The position numbers were made by a program, and so were the translations under genes. The notes under the pieces were generated by a model. That model worked only from the letters and a program-made list of their open reading frames with translations. It was not told the origin of the DNA and did no database searches. Shown here one piece after another: positions 17,437 to 25,500 of a stretch of DNA of 50,013 bases; the first letter of the stretch is position 1, and the number at the start of each line of letters is the position of its first letter. The stretch comes from Parvicella sp963922585 (lineage in GTDB: Bacteria; Bacteroidota; Bacteroidia; Flavobacteriales_D; Parvicellaceae), in assembly GCA_963922585.1 (NCBI GenBank), contig CAWUIK010000011.1:1-50013 (forward strand), written 5' to 3'.

Positions 17437-18342
17437 TTAAAAGTGTCTTGAAATGGTAAATCCAAACCTAAATCTTCCATCTACCCATTTACCAAGTGTA
17501 TAAGGCAAAAATTGACCCTCTCCAATGGCTTCTGAATTCATAAAATTTATTTGAAAAACATGAGAAAAGGTTTTTATCTCCAAACCTATTCCTAAAGGGT
17601 TTACATATTCAACATTGTTAATGGTGTTGTTTGTTCTGAATAAAGCATAATGCTCTACCAGAAAACTAAGTTTTTTGTAGAAATTATATCTTAATGAACT
17701 CCCTAATGAGAAATTAAGATTTTGATCGTCATGTGCTACAAAATTTCTGTAAAGCATACCAGGTGCAATTTGTAATGTTAACTTATCAAACAAATTTTTT
17801 GCCAAAATAATTTGAGAGTAATAAGAAAATCTATGTGCTACTTTTGAAAAGGATGTTATAGCAGTAGAATCAGTAGCTGCTTGCATACTTGTAGCAAAAA
17901 CTGAGGAAACAAAAGAAACCGAAACTGGAGATTTTTCACTTTGATTTACAATTGCGTATTTTACTAATCCATCCCAATATTGTGAATATGGTGCAAATCC
18001 TTTGCTTCTTCCAATTCCTGCCATTAACTTATCGGTAATCCCATATTCAATAGCAATCCTAATGTCAGTACTGTTGTCTAAACCAAAAAGTGTTCTTCCA
18101 GCGTTTGGAACTGCTACATCACCAAATCTGTGTGTAATTCTTAAATCCCACATTCCTTTTTCGAGTGTTTTGGAAGAATGTCCATTAATGACTCTTGTGT
18201 CATTGAACAAAACAACACTGGACTCTACATCTTCCAAATCCCATTCATCATCTTGGGCTAAAGAAATGGTAGAAGAGAGAATAGTTAGAGTCAAAACTAA
18301 AGTTTTTGACATTGAATAGGGGGTTAGGTTTTTAAAATTCAT
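17437..18342 (-). CDS. DUF5777 family outer-membrane beta-barrel protein
   Basis: The 301-residue protein has a signal peptide (SSTISLAQ then DDEWDLED) and the DUF5777 signature: FNDTRVINGHSSKTLEKG, WDLRITHRFGD, and DNSTDIRIAIEYGITDKLM. The remainder alternates strands ending in aromatic residues and finishes with FRFGFTISRHF, as expected for an outer-membrane barrel. A second ATG at codon 11 (18312) gives a more compact signal peptide and may be the real start. It heads an operon with YceI. The function of the family is unknown; context links it to exported haem proteins. Confidence 0.85.
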   Translation of the reverse strand: MNFKNLTPYSMSKTLVLTLTILSSTISLAQDDEWDLEDVESSVVLFNDTRVINGHSSKTLEKGMWDLRITHRFGDVAVPNAGRTLFGLDNSTDIRIAIEYGITDKLMAGIGRSKGFAPYSQYWDGLVKYAIVNQSEKSPVSVSFVSSVFATSMQAATDSTAITSFSKVAHRFSYYSQIILAKNLFDKLTLQIAPGMLYRNFVAHDDQNLNFSLGSSLRYNFYKKLSFLVEHYALFRTNNTINNVEYVNPLGIGLEIKTFSHVFQINFMNSEAIGEGQFLPYTLGKWVDGRFRFGFTISRHF

Positions 18343-18394
18343 TTAGATTAAAATTTATCTTTACTTTGTAAAAGTAATATATTAAACAATAAAA

Positions 18395-18850
18395 ATGTCA
18401 AATTATACTTGGAAAATAAAACACTTCTCTGAAATTACTACTTTAGAACTCTACAACCTTATCCAATTGAGAGAAAAGGTATTTGTAGTGGAGCAGGACT
18501 GTCCATACTTAGATGCAGACGGAAAAGATTTAGACGCCTATCATATTTTTTGCTTGAATGAAGATGATGAAATTTTGGCAACTTCAAGGATTTTAAAACC
18601 TGGGATTTCTTATCCTGAAACTTCTATTGGAAGAGTTTGTGTAGCGCAAGAAGCCCGAAAAAACAAATTAGGAAAAGAAATGATGCTTCAATGTATAGCG
18701 TTTATTCAAAATGTTATGCAGCATAACGAAATTAGACTTTCTGCTCAAACTTACTTGACTCAATTTTACAAAGACTTAGGTTTTGACCCTATCGGAGAAA
18801 TGTACCTTGAAGACAATATTCCTCATATCGAAATGTATTTTGTCTCATAA
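18395..18850 (+). CDS. ElaA-type GNAT N-acetyltransferase
   Basis: The 151-residue protein has the ElaA family start (WKIKHFSEITTLELYNLIQLREKVFVVEQDCPY) and the acetyl-CoA-binding region IGRVCVAQEARKNKLGKEMM, which matches motif A of GNAT enzymes (R/Q-x-x-G/A-x-G/A). It ends with YKDLGFDPIGEMYLEDNIPHIEM. ElaA proteins transfer an acetyl group to an unknown acceptor. The gene stands alone and is divergent from the DUF5777 gene (52 bases). Confidence 0.92.
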   Translation: MSNYTWKIKHFSEITTLELYNLIQLREKVFVVEQDCPYLDADGKDLDAYHIFCLNEDDEILATSRILKPGISYPETSIGRVCVAQEARKNKLGKEMMLQCIAFIQNVMQHNEIRLSAQTYLTQFYKDLGFDPIGEMYLEDNIPHIEMYFVS

Positions 18851-19233
18851 GATTCAAGACTAGAAGACGAAAGACATTAAGACGAAAGACAAAAGACAAA
18901 AAGATATCAAGACTAAAGATTTTAAGACTTTTTGTTGTAGAACGTAAACGTTTGGATATTACGGTAAGTTAAAAACTTTGCGTCCCATAGTGAAAAGCCT
19001 TAGCGTGCTTTGCGGTTAAAAAAATTTTTGTTTTGCAATGGTTTGTGTAAAAAACGTAAAAGGTATTTATAAAATTAGGGTAAATTTAGAAGTTATTGGT
19101 TAATAATGAGAAAGACTAAAGAATTACAAAACATCTCATTTGTTATAATTTAATCTCAAATTAATTTTCAAATTGTCGTTCAGTCGTTTGTCTTAGAATC
19201 GTATTTCCAGCATCTAATATCTAGCGTCTGGCA
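18851..19233. repeat. gene-free gap with three kinds of degenerate intergenic repeat
   Basis: I see no gene in these 383 bases. 18851-18928 holds a chain of GAC-ended short units (AAGAC, GAAAGAC, AAAAGAC). 18975-19020 contains CTTTGCGTC and CTTTGCGGTTAAA, an intergenic motif I know from other Bacteroidota. 19173-19242, read on the minus strand, is again a run of AGAC/TAGAT-like units (GCCAGACGCTAGATATTAGATGC) and reaches into the last codons of psd. The two GAC-rich tracts are in opposite orientation and bracket the gap. The rest is plain AT-rich DNA. Confidence 0.6.
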
Positions 19234-20124
19234 TCAAGTGTCAAAACTCCCAATTTTCTCTCCCATCTTTAGAAAAGTTTCGAATCCGTTTTTTGTGTTT
19301 TCAAGAATGTCTTCGCTGAAAAGAATCTTATTGGGCTCAAATAAAAGTACCAAAGTAGAACCACCAAAAGCAAAATAGCCTTTTTCATCTCCTTTTTTTA
19401 CTTTTTGATTTTCTGTATAAGTTTGAACGATACCACCTGTGAGCGTAGCTCCAACATCACAAATCAAAACATCACCATAATCATCAGTCTTTTGGATGCA
19501 ATATTCTCTTTTATTATGACAAAATATTTCTAAACTTTTTCGCAATGCAAAAGGAGAAACAGAATAATAATGTCCTTTTATTTTGATGTTTTTACCAGGA
19601 ATTCCATCTACGGGGAAATGATACCTGTGATAATCTACGGGAGCTAATCTTACGATAAACATCGCGCCATTTTCATATTTTTTTGTTAATGTTTCATTTG
19701 TCAAAAAACTATTTACAGAAAATTTACTTCCTTTTACAAAAAACTGAGTGGTTGCATCAATTTTTTCAAATGCCAAAACCCTTCCGTCAGCTGGAGTAAC
19801 TACACCTTCTTGTATGGGTCTGAATTCAGATTTGATTTTTCTATAAAAAAATTCATTGAAGGTCTTGAAACCTTTTTCAGGTTGTTCGTATTCCTCCAAA
19901 TTGATTTGATGCTTGGAGACAAAAGGGGCAATTTTACTTTTGGATAATTTAGAATCCATATATTTTCCAAAAAGCCAAGAAAAGTATTTTCTTTTGACCA
20001 AAACAAACAAAGAAAATTTCCCTAGTGGATTTCCTCCGTACAGAAATTTCAAAAAACCTCCACCCGGAACATTTTCTGTAAAAATTTCGTCAACACCTCT
20101 TTTTTTAAACTGAATTTGATCCAT
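19234..20124 (-). CDS. psd: phosphatidylserine decarboxylase
   Basis: This enzyme makes phosphatidylethanolamine from phosphatidylserine at the membrane. The self-cleavage motif GGST is in FAFGGSTLVLLF, where the Ser becomes the pyruvoyl group of the small subunit. The active-site segment APVDYHRYHFPVDG and GATLTGGIVQTY are also present. The ATG at 20124 gives 296 residues; the longer frame from a TTG at 20139 is less likely because it adds only five residues (MHYCS) between promoter and ATG. A strong Bacteroidota promoter lies at 20154-20183. The last codons (encoding FDT and stop) fall inside the repeat tract of the neighbouring gap, so the C-terminus may have been remodelled by it. No pssA is nearby. 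Confidence 0.93.
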   Translation of the reverse strand: MDQIQFKKRGVDEIFTENVPGGGFLKFLYGGNPLGKFSLFVLVKRKYFSWLFGKYMDSKLSKSKIAPFVSKHQINLEEYEQPEKGFKTFNEFFYRKIKSEFRPIQEGVVTPADGRVLAFEKIDATTQFFVKGSKFSVNSFLTNETLTKKYENGAMFIVRLAPVDYHRYHFPVDGIPGKNIKIKGHYYSVSPFALRKSLEIFCHNKREYCIQKTDDYGDVLICDVGATLTGGIVQTYTENQKVKKGDEKGYFAFGGSTLVLLFEPNKILFSEDILENTKNGFETFLKMGEKIGSFDT

Positions 20125-20153
20125 TGAGCAATAGTGCAAATATTGATTTGGTA

Positions 20154-20183
20154 CAAATGTACAATAGATAAATAAAGTCCCAA
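20154..20183 (-). promoter_or_regulatory. Bacteroidota promoter of psd
   Basis: On the minus strand a TTG (20183-20181) is followed after exactly 19 bases by a perfect -7 box TACATTTG (20161-20154). The start point would be near 20148, giving a leader of about 24 bases. The box sits within a palindrome, GTACAAATGTAC. Confidence 0.7.
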
Positions 20184-20255
20184 CATAAAATGATAATTTA
20201 TAAAATCATCAAATGACATTGGGGCTTTGGGGTAATGATAAAACCTTTAATTTAT

Positions 20256-21965
20256 TTAGTAATTCGCTGCAAGTGTTTTATCCTTATGGTATTTCAATTC
20301 ATAAGAAAACTTTATTTTCTTTGAGGCTTTACTTTCAATTTTTTCTTTCCAAATTAGGAACCCTTCTTCTTTGTTGTATTCAGCATCACTTTTAGAAAGC
20401 ATTTCAATTTTGATATCTTCATTACTTGTGATTGGCAACTGATCTTCGATGGTAAGGTTGATGCTTCCCAATTTGTAGTTTTTTATAGAAATTTCATATT
20501 CTACTGTTTTAATTTTTTCTCCAGTAAGCGTTTTCACTTTTTCTTCATCATTAGTCTTCTTTCTGTTCACCACGATTCCGTTGTCTCTTCCTAATGATAA
20601 ATCCAAAGTATCGCTCATGATAGATGGGTTGATTCTTGTTTGCCCAACATAAGTTCCATCGTAATATACATTGGCTACTGCTGGTAATAAATTCATTTCT
20701 TCCCAACCCGTAAGATGCGCCACCAAAAAGGCGTCTTTGTCTAGTTTCGGGACCACAAAATGCTCGAAAGAAGATTTGATATTGTCTGTTTTTACAGCCA
20801 TCATGTGGTATTGTCCGTCACTTGGTATAGATTGCTTGATTTTCAAATCAAATTCTACCATTGCCATATTTTCAGACATTTGTGTGTAATTAGCAATTTG
20901 TTCAGCTTCTCTTACTTTTGAAGCGTATTTTTTGTTGTTTACACTAACATTGTCAAGTTCTAATGATTCTTCTTTTAACAAATAATCATCATTAATTTGA
21001 GAAGGAGCATTATATGCATTTCCAGGATAACTTTGTTGTTGTATAGGTTTATAAAAATCTACATACCAAGGTGCCAATGTAGGTTTAACATTGCTTCTAT
21101 TGGGATTTATAGTTGAAAGCTTTACGTCAACGTTCTCCCAATTGATTCCGGTATTTTGGTATACATTTGCTTTGTATGTCAATTTCACTGGAGAAGCAAT
21201 ATCATCTGCTCTCAAATCATACGCTGGAGACCATCCTGCATCAGGCACCATATAATTCAAATCTAAAGAACCTGAAGTAGCAACATCAGATGAAACTGTG
21301 ATGACAACTTGTTGAATAGGCGCTAATGTTTTTGGAGTATGATTATTGTTGACCTGATAATTGTTGAGTTCTGCTAGTCTATTTTGCATTTTTATTTTTT
21401 GTGAATTCATTTCAGCTTGTTTGCGTTGTGACTTTAAAAGCAATCCATTTATATCTGAAAGTTTTACTCTCAAATAATCCATTGCATCTTTAAGCGCGGC
21501 TATAGAATCATTGGTGGCTTGACCCTTAATAACACCACTATTCATTAGAATATTTTTCTCTGAAGTATAAACTTCTATCGCATTTCCTATTTCAGATAAT
21601 TTCCAACCAAGGTTTAACAATGAGTCTTCTAATTGTTTGATTTCATTCAGGATTTTCAATGGTATTTCATCTGAGTTTTTTGGTGTTTCAGGAACAGGAT
21701 AAAACAACCTTGTAGAAACATCCATGATGATAAACTCGCCTTTACCTTTAACTTGAATGGCATTCTTGTTGAAGTTTTGAGGCATTCCTTCGAAAATGAT
21801 TTTAGAGACACCTTTTGGCACACTTACTTTGGCAGATTGATGGATTTGAGCACCTTGCAAAAACACAGTTACTGCATCAATCTTTGAAGGGACTACTTTT
21901 TCAGATTCGGCAAAAGCATTGCCTAACAGCATTATTGTTAATACTGATAAAATTAACTTTTTCAT
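20256..21965 (-). CDS. MuiA-like protein (DUF4140/DUF4139)
   Basis: The 569-residue protein has a signal peptide (MLLGNAFA). The N-terminal domain (about 25-125, DAVTVFLQGAQIHQSAKVSVPKG, IIFEGMPQNFNKNAIQVKG) matches DUF4140, and a coiled coil (about 125-215) follows. The C-terminal DUF4139 domain (about 220-565) has YMVPDAGWSPAYDLRADD and NWENVDVKLSTINPNRS. The family is named after a 'mucoidy inhibitor' and its biochemical function is not known. It follows the DUF4349 lipoprotein gene by 35 bases and is probably co-transcribed with it. Both are exported and both have long coiled coils, so they may act together in the periplasm. Confidence 0.87.
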   Translation of the reverse strand: MKKLILSVLTIMLLGNAFAESEKVVPSKIDAVTVFLQGAQIHQSAKVSVPKGVSKIIFEGMPQNFNKNAIQVKGKGEFIIMDVSTRLFYPVPETPKNSDEIPLKILNEIKQLEDSLLNLGWKLSEIGNAIEVYTSEKNILMNSGVIKGQATNDSIAALKDAMDYLRVKLSDINGLLLKSQRKQAEMNSQKIKMQNRLAELNNYQVNNNHTPKTLAPIQQVVITVSSDVATSGSLDLNYMVPDAGWSPAYDLRADDIASPVKLTYKANVYQNTGINWENVDVKLSTINPNRSNVKPTLAPWYVDFYKPIQQQSYPGNAYNAPSQINDDYLLKEESLELDNVSVNNKKYASKVREAEQIANYTQMSENMAMVEFDLKIKQSIPSDGQYHMMAVKTDNIKSSFEHFVVPKLDKDAFLVAHLTGWEEMNLLPAVANVYYDGTYVGQTRINPSIMSDTLDLSLGRDNGIVVNRKKTNDEEKVKTLTGEKIKTVEYEISIKNYKLGSINLTIEDQLPITSNEDIKIEMLSKSDAEYNKEEGFLIWKEKIESKASKKIKFSYELKYHKDKTLAANY

Positions 21966-22000
21966 GATTTAAAATATAAGAGTTTATAATAGTTTAAAGC

Positions 22001-22906
22001 TTAATCTTGCTTTGAATTGGTTTTGATTTTTCTTCTTTTAAGTAAGATTTTAATTACAATTATGCTAATTAAAATTATGGTGATCATTGGCCAAGCATAT
22101 GTAAGTGCAACAAAGAAATTTACAACTGCATTCCATCCTCCTTTGAATCCTTTTACAAATCTATTTTCAGGTTCTTCTGTATGCGTTTCTTCACTTGTTT
22201 CCTCATAAATATACAATTCTAAAGTAGAAAATGCCACTTGACTAGAAAGTGATTTGAGATGAGCTTCTGCACTTTCAATGTCTAATCTCAAGTAGTTAAT
22301 TTCATTTTCTATTTCTAATATTTCTTTGATGGTTTTAGCTTTTTCTAAAAGAGAGATATATTTTTGTTCCAATGCCTTTTTGTTTTCAATACGTGTTTCA
22401 GTATCAACAAATTCGTCTGTTACATCAATAACATTAATACTTTTAGTATCAAATTTATCAACCCCATCACATAATTCATCCACAAACTTTTCAAAATTGG
22501 CATTGGGAATTTTTATGGTAATATATTGGTTGATTCTACTGCTGTAATAATCTTCAGTTTCATTGGCTACATAAGCATTGTGATGTTTGATGAGTTGATT
22601 TACTTTTCCTCTTGTGGCGTGAACGTCATTAGTTTTGAATCCGATGTTTCCTTTCTTGATGAGTTTCTGTTGAAATGGAATTTTTTCAGATGCATTTGTT
22701 TGATTTTGATTTGCAGAGAACATTTCATCTGATGATTTATCATATTCTTCTTTATATTCTTCACCTTCATAATACATTGGTGCAGAGGCTTCAGCTTTTG
22801 ATTCTGTATTATAGTTATCACCTTCTGAAGATGAAAATTCACTTGCTGAATTATTAGAACAACTCAAAACAAATATAGATGCAATAGCGATAATTAGATT
22901 TTTCAT
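22001..22906 (-). CDS. DUF4349 lipoprotein with C-terminal membrane anchor
   Basis: The ATG at 22906 gives 301 residues with lipobox VLSC (Cys16). A Ser/Glu-rich stretch follows, then the DUF4349 core (about 80-245) with QKLIKKGNIGFKTNDV, YVANETEDYY and ITIKIPNANFEKFVDEL. A coiled coil (EIENEINYLRLDIESAEAHLKSL) precedes a C-terminal membrane helix near 265-290 (WPMITIILISIIVIKIL) and a basic tail. A longer TTG start at 22927 would lie in the T tract of the sppA terminator and is rejected. The family's role is unknown. It leads the MuiA-like gene by 35 bases. Its own promoter is not obvious (see finding). Confidence 0.85.
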   Translation of the reverse strand: MKNLIIAIASIFVLSCSNNSASEFSSSEGDNYNTESKAEASAPMYYEGEEYKEEYDKSSDEMFSANQNQTNASEKIPFQQKLIKKGNIGFKTNDVHATRGKVNQLIKHHNAYVANETEDYYSSRINQYITIKIPNANFEKFVDELCDGVDKFDTKSINVIDVTDEFVDTETRIENKKALEQKYISLLEKAKTIKEILEIENEINYLRLDIESAEAHLKSLSSQVAFSTLELYIYEETSEETHTEEPENRFVKGFKGGWNAVVNFFVALTYAWPMITIILISIIVIKILLKRRKIKTNSKQD

Positions 22907-22925
22907 AATTGTAATTTTAAATAAC

Positions 22926-22954
22926 AAAAAACCCGTACACTTGGTGCACGGGTT
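22926..22954 (-). terminator. rho-independent terminator between sppA and the DUF4349 gene
   Basis: On the minus strand an 11-base stem (AACCCGTGCAC, 22954-22944, with GTGTACGGGTT, 22940-22930; one G-U pair) has a three-base loop and is followed by T bases to 22926. It starts 39 bases after the sppA stop and ends only 19 bases before the next ATG. Confidence 0.85.
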
Positions 22955-22993
22955 AGTTCAAATTAATTATAAAAAAATTATTTTGAAGTTTTA

Positions 22994-24808
22994 TTATTCA
23001 ATAATCAATTCGTAAGGCATTCTAGCCTGAACTCCTTTCATGCTTGAGATTTGTTCAACTACTCTTATCATTTCTAGCATTTTAATTCTCACTAAAGACT
23101 CTGTATCATCTTTTTCATCCTCTTCTTCATTCATAGCATCAAGATTCATCATAATTTCTGCTAGTTTATTATCAGATTTAGGATAGTTTTTGATTTTAAT
23201 GGCGCTTTGTTTTACACCACCTTTCTCTGCGGCATAGGCAATTGCTTCATCAATTCCACCTAACTCATCTACCAATCCAATTTTGATGGCATCAGTTCCA
23301 GCCCAAACTCTTCCTTGCCCAATACTATCCACATCTGCGGGTGTCATACCTCTTCCCTCAGCAACTTTTGTAATGAAATCTACATAAATATCATCTACTC
23401 CTTGTTGAATCATCTTGTATTCGTCATCAGTAAGGGCCTGAGTAAGTGTAAGAACAGCATGTTCATTGGTTTCAACTCTATCAGTAGTGATTCCTAATTT
23501 ATCTTCGAGCATTGGCCCAAAATTGGGTAAAACTCCAAATACTCCAATAGAACCTGTAATAGTATTTGGGTGTGCATATATTTTGTCTGCTGCACAAGCA
23601 ATATAATATCCACCGGATGCTGCAACATCCCCCATTGATACTATAAAAGGTTTTGTTTGTTTAGCTAAAATTGTTTCTCTCCACATTACATCGGATGCTA
23701 GCGCACTTCCTCCTGGACTATTGATTCTCAAAACAATGGCTTTGATATCATCGTCTAGCCTTGCTTCTCTTATTGCTTTTGCAACAGTCTCAGAACCCAT
23801 CGTGCTATTATTGCCTTTCCCACTTTCGATACTACCTACAGCATAAATGACCGCAATGTTTTTATCGTCTTTTTTAATTTTTTTATCAAACTTTTTGGCT
23901 TGAAAAAAAGCATATTTTGAGAAATCAACCATTTTAAAATCTTCTTCTTTCTTGATGCCTGCTTTATCACAAATCATGGTGATGATTTCATCCTCGTATT
24001 TTGTGCCATCTACCAATTTGTATTGAACCGCAGTTTCTGCATTTCTAACATATACACTATCTGAAATTGTATTTAATTCTTCAATACTAATGCCTCTAGT
24101 TTCTGAAACACCTTTTAGCATTTGATCCCAAATAGCATTTAAATATGTCATCGTTTGTTTTCTATTGGCATCACTCATTTTATCTAGCATAAAAGGTTCT
24201 ACAGCTGATTTAAACTTGTTGTTAGTACCTCTAATAATCTGAACATCAACGCCTAATTTATCAATCATACCTTTAAAAAACATCAATTCTGCGCCAAGAC
24301 CTCTAAACTCTACCATTCCCTCTGGGAAAACATAAATTTCGTCAGCAACTGTTGCTAAGTAATATGATTTTTGAGTGTAATTTTCAGAATACGCAATCAA
24401 AAATTTACCAGACTCTTTGAAATCAATCAAAGCATTTCTGACCTCTTCCAAAGATGCCATTCCTGCTTTTAGTTCTGACATGTCCATTAATATTCCTTCA
24501 ATTTTTTTGTCGCTTTTAGCTGCATTTAATGCAATTTTTATTTCTCTAATTCCTACAGCTTTATCAACTGAAAAAGAACTTGAATTGAAAGAAGAATATG
24601 ATTTTTCTGTAATTAAATCATTTATATCTAAATGCAAAACGGTATTTTCTTTATATTCTAATGGTTTTCCTTCTAAAAATCCAAAATTATCATCAAATGC
24701 ATTGCTTATCATTCCAAAAAGAATAATGAAGAATGCAAAAATCAAAATTATTCCTGTGATTACAAACGCTAGGGATGATGCCCAAAAATTTCTCCAAAAT
24801 GGTTTCAT
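22994..24808 (-). CDS. sppA: signal peptide peptidase SppA, 67K type
   Basis: This membrane-bound Ser/Lys protease degrades cleaved signal peptides. The 604 residues match the long bacterial form with two tandem S49 domains. A membrane anchor lies at about 11-35. The general base is probably K147 in YTQKSYYLA in the first domain, and the nucleophile is S398 in GDVAASGGYYIA in the second. RINSPGGSALAS (361-372) forms the oxyanion loop. The C-terminus is acidic (NEEEDEKDDTES) before a last helical segment. It is a single-gene unit closed by the terminator at 22926-22954. A perfect -7 box lies 23 bases upstream of the ATG. Confidence 0.96.
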   Translation of the reverse strand: MKPFWRNFWASSLAFVITGIILIFAFFIILFGMISNAFDDNFGFLEGKPLEYKENTVLHLDINDLITEKSYSSFNSSSFSVDKAVGIREIKIALNAAKSDKKIEGILMDMSELKAGMASLEEVRNALIDFKESGKFLIAYSENYTQKSYYLATVADEIYVFPEGMVEFRGLGAELMFFKGMIDKLGVDVQIIRGTNNKFKSAVEPFMLDKMSDANRKQTMTYLNAIWDQMLKGVSETRGISIEELNTISDSVYVRNAETAVQYKLVDGTKYEDEIITMICDKAGIKKEEDFKMVDFSKYAFFQAKKFDKKIKKDDKNIAVIYAVGSIESGKGNNSTMGSETVAKAIREARLDDDIKAIVLRINSPGGSALASDVMWRETILAKQTKPFIVSMGDVAASGGYYIACAADKIYAHPNTITGSIGVFGVLPNFGPMLEDKLGITTDRVETNEHAVLTLTQALTDDEYKMIQQGVDDIYVDFITKVAEGRGMTPADVDSIGQGRVWAGTDAIKIGLVDELGGIDEAIAYAAEKGGVKQSAIKIKNYPKSDNKLAEIMMNLDAMNEEEDEKDDTESLVRIKMLEMIRVVEQISSMKGVQARMPYELIIE

Positions 24809-24830
24809 GTTGTTATATTTTATTTAAATA

Positions 24831-24838
24831 CAAAGGTA
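24831..24838 (-). promoter_or_regulatory. -7 box of the sppA promoter
   Basis: On the minus strand the sequence is TACCTTTG, a perfect TAnnTTTG, 23 bases before the ATG. The -33 element is weak (TTT rather than TTG about 19 bases upstream). The divergent promoter of the HMA lipoprotein is about 50 bases away. Confidence 0.5.
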
Positions 24839-24885
24839 ATCCTATAACTTCCTAAAAAAATATTAATCTACATAAGTGGTTTTTG

Positions 24886-24916
24886 TTGTTTGTTTAACGG
24901 TTTTTAATTACTTTTG
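24886..24916 (+). promoter_or_regulatory. Bacteroidota promoter of the HMA lipoprotein gene
   Basis: A TTG at 24886-24888 is followed by 20 bases and a perfect -7 box TACTTTTG (24909-24916). Transcription would start near 24921, which gives a leader of about 35 bases to the ATG at 24956. The last three bases of the box are the TTG that gives the longest reading frame. Confidence 0.6.
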
Positions 24917-24955
24917 AAGATTATAAAATCCATAATAAAAGATTTTAAAGGTAAT

Positions 24956-25432
24956 ATGAAAACTTTTTTCAAACTCGGACTGATTAAAAACATCTTATTT
25001 ATCACCTTAATTTTAGGTGTTTCTTCTTCAGGTATAACATCTTGTAATTCCTCTTCAAGTCAAGAAAATCAAATTATTGAGCAAAGAAGTGCAATTATTG
25101 CTATTGAAGGGATGATGTGCGAAAAAGGCTGTAAATCTACTATTCAAAATAAACTTTCTGAAATGGATGGTGTTTCTTCCTGCGAAATTAATTTTGAAGC
25201 AAAAAAAGCAATCATTAAATACGATAGCAAAAAACTAAATGTTGATGATTTTATCAATAAAATAAACGGAATTGCTGATGGTATTTATAAAGCAACATTA
25301 GTTGAAGATAAAGACATTGAAAACACACCATTGAAACCTAATGACAAAAATGGTCAAAACAATGGCGCTAGTGTAAGTGAGTTTTCATTCCAAATTCCAA
25401 ATTTCTACAAGTTTTTTACAGATTTACTGTAG
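24956..25432 (+). CDS. lipoprotein with heavy-metal-associated (HMA) domain
   Basis: From the ATG at 24956 the protein has 158 residues. There is a hydrophobic signal with lipobox ITSC (Cys30), a Ser/Gln linker, and an HMA domain (about 46-113) with the metal motif GMMCEKGC (C55, C59), the spacing CxxxC found in many Bacteroidota instead of the usual CxxC. The domain continues with MDGVSSCEINFEAKKAIIKYD. A low-complexity tail follows. It probably binds a soft metal such as copper in the envelope. The longer frame from TTG 24914 is rejected because that TTG is part of the -7 box. No copper ATPase or efflux genes are close. Confidence 0.85.
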   Translation: MKTFFKLGLIKNILFITLILGVSSSGITSCNSSSSQENQIIEQRSAIIAIEGMMCEKGCKSTIQNKLSEMDGVSSCEINFEAKKAIIKYDSKKLNVDDFINKINGIADGIYKATLVEDKDIENTPLKPNDKNGQNNGASVSEFSFQIPNFYKFFTDLL

Positions 25433-25500
25433 GTTTTTACGACCTTAAAACTTCATATTTCGGTATAATCTTGATAGATAAATGAATTTACATTTTTTTT

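Noticed and set aside
18851..18928. CRISPR-like array of short repeats
   Set aside because: The units are 5-8 bases, irregular and without spacers of constant length; no cas gene is present.
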